Source: Kutzneria kofuensis (GTDB taxonomy: Bacteria > Actinomycetota > Actinomycetes > Mycobacteriales > Pseudonocardiaceae). Taken from it: a stretch of DNA of 64,000 nucleotides. The position numbers and the translations under genes were made by a program. The stretch spans positions 1,614,038 to 1,678,037 of the forward strand of contig NZ_JACHIR010000001.1 of the NCBI RefSeq assembly GCF_014203355.1, given 5' to 3'. Below the pieces are notes generated by a model, which saw nothing but the letters and a program-made list of their open reading frames with translations, did no database searches and had not been told where the DNA came from. Below are positions 60,654-64,000 of the stretch, one piece after another (the first letter of the stretch is position 1; each line of letters opens with the position of its first letter).

Positions 60654-61325
60654 TCACAGTCTGCGAAGTCCCGCCAACACCCGGGCCAGAAGCGCCTCGT
60701 CGGGGCGGCTGTCTCCGGTATGCACCGTCAACACCCCGAGCTCGATGAGGTCGTCGATCAGGACACGGGCGACGCCCAGCGGGGCGGGCAGGGCCGCCGC
60801 GACCTCGGCGACCGAGCTGGTGCGCTCGCAGATCTCGACGATGCGTCGGTGTTCCATGACGAGTACTACGTCGCTGCGGTCGACGGAGATCAGGGTTTCC
60901 AGCCGCAGTTCCCGGTTCACCTCGGTCCGGCCGCCGGTTCGCGCGTACGGGCGGACCAGCGAGCTGGGTTCCTCGCCGGCGTCCAGGCCGTCCCAGGCGA
61001 GGTCGTCCTCGGGGTAGACGGGCGGCGGGGGCGGCACCGGCTTGGGCGGCGCCGGCAACGGCTGGGTGTGCGTGAGGTCGTCCTCGACCGGCGGCTCCTC
61101 GTCCGCATCACGCTGCCAGCGGCGGCGGGCCCTCGGCGAGCCGAACCGTGCGCCCGTGCGCCCGACCTCCGGGGCCAGCTCGTGCTGCCCGCGCTCCAGC
61201 TCCTCGGGCGCGGGCTCCCCCGGTTTCGGCTGCTCCACGTCCGGTTCGACGTCCGCCCACCGCTCGCGGTTGCGCGCCGACCCGAAGCGAGCTCCGGTCC
61301 GACCGACCTCCACCACGTCGGCCAC
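60654..61325 (-). CDS. Orphan DUF742 (CvnC-like) protein with duplicated N-terminal motif
   Basis: A 223-residue protein. The last 110 residues are a DUF742 domain (SLVRPYARTGGRTEVNRELRL; SSVAEVAAALPAPLGVARVL), like CvnC at 26378. The first 110 residues are an acidic, proline-rich extension with a duplicated motif, EVGRTGARFGSARNRERW near residue 6 and EVGRTGARFGSPRARRRW near residue 53. No roadblock or GTPase gene is beside it. The repeat may bind a partner twice, while the DUF742 part links it to conservon-like signalling. Confidence 0.85.
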   Translation of the reverse strand: MADVVEVGRTGARFGSARNRERWADVEPDVEQPKPGEPAPEELERGQHELAPEVGRTGARFGSPRARRRWQRDADEEPPVEDDLTHTQPLPAPPKPVPPPPPVYPEDDLAWDGLDAGEEPSSLVRPYARTGGRTEVNRELRLETLISVDRSDVVLVMEHRRIVEICERTSSVAEVAAALPAPLGVARVLIDDLIELGVLTVHTGDSRPDEALLARVLAGLRRL

Positions 61326-61447
61326 CCTAGGACCGTGACCGGTTCCGGACGTGTCGGCGATGTTTCGAGTCTGTTCGTTCCAGGTGAACCGTCCCGAGTT
61401 CAGGCCACGGACACGCGCCGGCCATGTCCGGCTCTTAGCGTCCGCCC

Positions 61448-63088
61448 GTGCACGACCACCACCATCACCACCATCACGCCGGCGACACTCCCGAGTACGC
61501 GGACCTGGCGGTTCCGGACCGCGAGCTGCGCCCGCTGGACGTGAGCCGCCGACGCTTCCTGCGCAACGCCGGCCTGCTCGGCGCCACCGTCGCCGGCGCG
61601 GGCGCGCTCGGCGCCGGCACGGCGTCAGCGAGCACCGGCTGGGACGGCCCGGGCCGCTACCAGTGGCTGGCCGGCGACCACCACATCCACACCCAGTACT
61701 CCAACGACGCGATGTACACCGTGGAGCAGCAGGTCGCGGGTGGTGTGCGCAACGGGCTGGACTGGATGGTCATCACCGACCACGGCTACCTGGCCCACGA
61801 GAAGTACGCGGTGCAGCAGACCTACGCCGACGTGCTGGCGTCCCGGCGCAAGCACCGGGGCCTGTTGCTCTGGCAGGGCCTGGAGTGGAACACCCCGGCG
61901 GCCGAGCACGCGACGGTGTTCTTCGACTGCTCGCGTGACGAGGCGCAGATGCTGCAGACGTTCGAGCGGCTCTTCGACGGCAACGTCAACGGCACCAACC
62001 CGAGCTCGCCGGCCAACGAGCTGATCGCGGTGCAGGGCCTGCGCTGGCTGGACCAGCAGGTCCGCGCCGGCAAGATCAACTCCGCGCTGTTCCTGGCCAA
62101 CCACCCGTCCCGCAACGGCCGGCTGTCGCCGCACGAGCTGCGCAACTGGCGCGACGTCGCCCCGCACATCGCCGTCGGCATGGAGGGCTCCCCCGGCGCG
62201 CAGGCCGACTCCACGCCCGCGCCGCTGGGCAACGGCGCCGCCCGCGGCGGCTACTCCAACAGCCCCGGCGTGGACTCCTGGCCCGGCTACCCGCTGGAGC
62301 TGTACCGGACGCACGGCGGCTTCGACTGGATGACGGCCAAGCTCGGCGGCCTGTGGGACTCCATGCTCGCCGAGGGCAAGGGCTGGTGGATCACGTCGAA
62401 TTCCGACTCGCACCGCAACTTCGGCGACACGCTGACCAGCCCGTCGCCGGACGCCGACTACAACACCACCGGCAAGCACCTCGACGCGGTGGACAGCGGC
62501 GTCAGGCACAGCTGGGCCGACTTCCGGCCGGGCCAGTACAGCCGGACCGTGGTCGGCGCGACCGACCGCAGCTACCGCGCGGTCATGGACGGCATCCGCA
62601 ACGGCCGGGTCTGGGTGGCGATGGGCGGGCTGCTCGCCGGCCTCGAGGTGACGGTGTTCTCCGACGAGGGCGGCTGGCCGGTGACGTTGGGCGGTCGCAC
62701 CACCGTGCGTCGCGGCGGCAACGTGACCGTGCTGGTGGTGGCGCGGCTCGCGACCCGGCCGAACGCCGGCGGCAGCATCCCGCGGCTGGCCCGGATGGAC
62801 CTGATCCAGGGCATGGTCACCGGTCCGGTGGCCGACCGCGACACGTTCGCGACGCCGAGCGTGCGGGTCGTGCAGTCGTTCGAGACGCGGCGCGGATTCG
62901 TGCCGGTGGCGGTGTTCCAGCACACGTTCCGCAACGTGCGCGACCCGTTCTACCTGCGCCTTCGCGGCACCGACGGCAACTTCCACGCCGAGGGCTCGAT
63001 CGAGCCGCGGATGGACCCGGCCGGCGGTGTGGATCCGTGGAGCGACCTGTGGACGTACTCGAACCCGATCTTCGTGGACGTCCGGTGA
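61448..63088 (+). CDS. Tat-exported PHP-domain phosphoesterase-like protein, His-rich N-terminus
   Basis: A 546-residue protein. Residues 2-10 are HDHHHHHHH, a natural histidine cluster. A twin-arginine signal follows (DVSRRRFLRNAG with the alanine-rich segment GATVAGAGALGAGTASA), so export is by Tat. The rest is a PHP metal-dependent domain with HxH in GDHHIHTQYSND, then VITDHGY, LANHPSRNG and ITSNSDSHRNFGD. The substrate is probably a phosphoester. The GTG at 61448 is uncertain; a GTG at 61541 would give a shorter signal without the histidines. A small gene is coupled downstream (GTGA). Confidence 0.83.
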   Translation: MHDHHHHHHHAGDTPEYADLAVPDRELRPLDVSRRRFLRNAGLLGATVAGAGALGAGTASASTGWDGPGRYQWLAGDHHIHTQYSNDAMYTVEQQVAGGVRNGLDWMVITDHGYLAHEKYAVQQTYADVLASRRKHRGLLLWQGLEWNTPAAEHATVFFDCSRDEAQMLQTFERLFDGNVNGTNPSSPANELIAVQGLRWLDQQVRAGKINSALFLANHPSRNGRLSPHELRNWRDVAPHIAVGMEGSPGAQADSTPAPLGNGAARGGYSNSPGVDSWPGYPLELYRTHGGFDWMTAKLGGLWDSMLAEGKGWWITSNSDSHRNFGDTLTSPSPDADYNTTGKHLDAVDSGVRHSWADFRPGQYSRTVVGATDRSYRAVMDGIRNGRVWVAMGGLLAGLEVTVFSDEGGWPVTLGGRTTVRRGGNVTVLVVARLATRPNAGGSIPRLARMDLIQGMVTGPVADRDTFATPSVRVVQSFETRRGFVPVAVFQHTFRNVRDPFYLRLRGTDGNFHAEGSIEPRMDPAGGVDPWSDLWTYSNPIFVDVR

Positions 63089-63516
63089 CGCTGTACGCGG
63101 CGGACGGCGGTCACCGGGATCGCCACGAGGCCGAGCACTTCGCACTGGAACTGGCGCCGGAGGCTTCGCTGCTGTGCACGCACGTGGTGCGGGAGCCGGT
63201 CCCGCACCACGCGGTGTCGTTCGAACTGAACGGGCACTCGGACTTCGAGGAGCTTCGGGACCGCACCGGCGGCCGAGCCTTTCGCTTCCCCGGCCAGGAC
63301 GCCTTGCGAGGGTCGCTGACCGTGCGGGAGATCGTGGCCTCGAGCGCGATCGACCGTGTCGTCGGTGTCGGCTGCACCGCCACCGACGACACGGTCGTGG
63401 ACACGCGGGACTACGTCCGCCCGGTCTACGCCGACGGGCTGCTCACGCTGCACGTCACGCCGGCGGTGGACGGCTCGGCCGTGCCGTTGGAGGTCGAAGG
63501 CGCCCACGTCTGCTGA
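63085..63516 (+). CDS. Hypothetical protein coupled to the PHP gene
   Basis: A 143-residue protein of unknown function. The GTG at 63085 overlaps the PHP stop (GTGA), so it is made with it. It is mostly beta-strand, acidic, with several histidines (GGHRDRHEAEHFALEL; REPVPHHAVSFELNGHSD) and no signal peptide, so it probably stays in the cytoplasm. Its last 91 bases overlap the convergent MFS gene. It is not recognised. Confidence 0.6.
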   Translation: MTLYAADGGHRDRHEAEHFALELAPEASLLCTHVVREPVPHHAVSFELNGHSDFEELRDRTGGRAFRFPGQDALRGSLTVREIVASSAIDRVVGVGCTATDDTVVDTRDYVRPVYADGLLTLHVTPAVDGSAVPLEVEGAHVC

Positions 63517-64000
63517 CGACGTTCCAGCAGGCCGGAGCTGACCGCCACGACGAGGCCGGCCAACGCGAGCGCCGCGCCGATCCAGTTCGGCGAGGTGTAG
63601 CCGAGGCCGGCGTCGATGGCCAGGCCGCCGAGCCACGCGCCGAACGCGTTGCCGAGGTTGAACGCGGCGATGTTCGCCGTCGACGCCAGCGCCGGCGCGC
63701 CGTCGGCCTGCTGCATCACGCGCGTCTGGAAGCCCGGCACCGTGGCGAAGCCGATCGTGCCGAACAGCACCAGGGTGATCGCGGCCGGGATCTGGGCGTG
63801 CGCCGTGAACACGAAGACGACCAGGATCGCGGCCAGGGCGGCGAGGATGACGTACAGGCTGGGCATCAGCTTGCGGTCGGCCGCCTTGCCGCCGATCAGG
63901 TTGCCGATCACGAGGCCGACGCCGAACAGCACGAGCAGCCAGGCGACCGCGCCGGCGGAGAAGCCGGCGACGCTGGTCATCATCGGCGCGATGTAGGTGA
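63426..64000 (-). CDS. MFS transporter (AraJ/YdhP-like), 5' end beyond window
   Basis: The C-terminal half of a major facilitator protein; the start lies beyond the right edge. Visible are five or six membrane segments (VAWLLVLFGVGLVIGNLIGG; PSLYVILAALAAILVVFVFT; ITLVLFGTIGFATVP; WIGAALALAGLVVAVSSGLL) and the loop motif GGKAADRKLM after segment 8. The segment MQQADGAPALASTANIAAFNLGNAFGAWLGG is typical of AraJ/YdhP arabinose and drug exporters. The last 27 residues lie opposite the end of the hypothetical gene. Confidence 0.8.
   Translation of the reverse strand, partial: TYIAPMMTSVAGFSAGAVAWLLVLFGVGLVIGNLIGGKAADRKLMPSLYVILAALAAILVVFVFTAHAQIPAAITLVLFGTIGFATVPGFQTRVMQQADGAPALASTANIAAFNLGNAFGAWLGGLAIDAGLGYTSPNWIGAALALAGLVVAVSSGLLERRQQTWAPSTSNGTAEPSTAGVTCSVSSPSA

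Noticed and set aside
61448..61475. The seven-histidine run as a cloning tag.
   Set aside because: It is continuous with a natural Tat signal and uses mixed CAC/CAT codons, so it appears native.

Overview
The window is 64 kb of very GC-rich DNA, densely packed with genes. Many genes overlap by GTGA, TGATG or ATGA junctions and GTG starts are common. It carries a complete conservon (cvnABCD), a mycobacterial-type ini cluster (IniR, Hsp70-like, IniB, two dynamin-like proteins), many MarR, TetR, LacI, LysR and LuxR regulators, and secreted RICIN and Tat proteins. Together these point to a filamentous actinomycete, most plausibly of the Pseudonocardiaceae. The family is inference; only gene content supports it. 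No rRNA, tRNA, CRISPR array, insertion sequence or replication origin was found.

Layout. 1-5 kb: two coupled GNAT acetyltransferases, a CocE-type hydrolase, a nitroreductase, a methyltransferase and an MFS exporter divergent from a LysR regulator. 6-13 kb: a two-subunit molybdenum hydroxylase, a LacI regulator, a beta-hydroxyacid dehydrogenase, an FAD monooxygenase with its MarR regulator and operator, and a flavodoxin-like reductase. 13.5-22 kb: a MacAB-like efflux operon (adaptor, ATPase, permease) divergent from a two-component system, a second FAD monooxygenase and RecQ. 22.2-23.45 kb: 1.2 kb without a convincing gene. 23.5-27.3 kb: the conservon. 27.4-29.9 kb: an indole prenyltransferase plus tryptophanase operon. 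30.6-38.8 kb: an RluA-type pseudouridine synthase, a secreted RICIN/beta-helix protein, a membrane protein and a very large RecB-like nuclease-helicase. 38.9-44.5 kb: a LuxR-type response regulator, a histidine kinase that has lost its catalytic core, a PP2C phosphatase, and, divergently, an HTH/N6-methylase-like protein and a Ser/Thr kinase. 44.6-47.1 kb: a DUF5107 protein behind a LacI-type operator, and a repeat protein. 47.1-55.3 kb: the ini cluster. 55.3-64 kb: a TetR/P450 pair, an extradiol dioxygenase, a GH3 glycosidase with a CBM6-like tail, an orphan DUF742 protein, a Tat-exported PHP protein with a coupled partner, and a truncated MFS gene.

The strongest non-gene signals are these. 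(1) A dispersed inverted-repeat element lies at three convergent gene junctions, and the two full copies have compensating base changes in their stems. (2) A perfect nested hairpin encloses the ribosome binding site of the extradiol dioxygenase. (3) Half-site arrays sit between the PP2C and HTH-methylase genes, upstream of iniB, in the TetR/P450 promoter and in the two-component/efflux promoters. (4) Several proteins look as though in-frame losses removed catalytic parts: the histidine kinase, the second dynamin-like protein and the GH3 active site. The best candidates for an under-described system are the HTH-methylase/kinase/phosphatase group and the ini cluster with a membrane-anchored Hsp70 and a dynamin partner lacking G2/G3.
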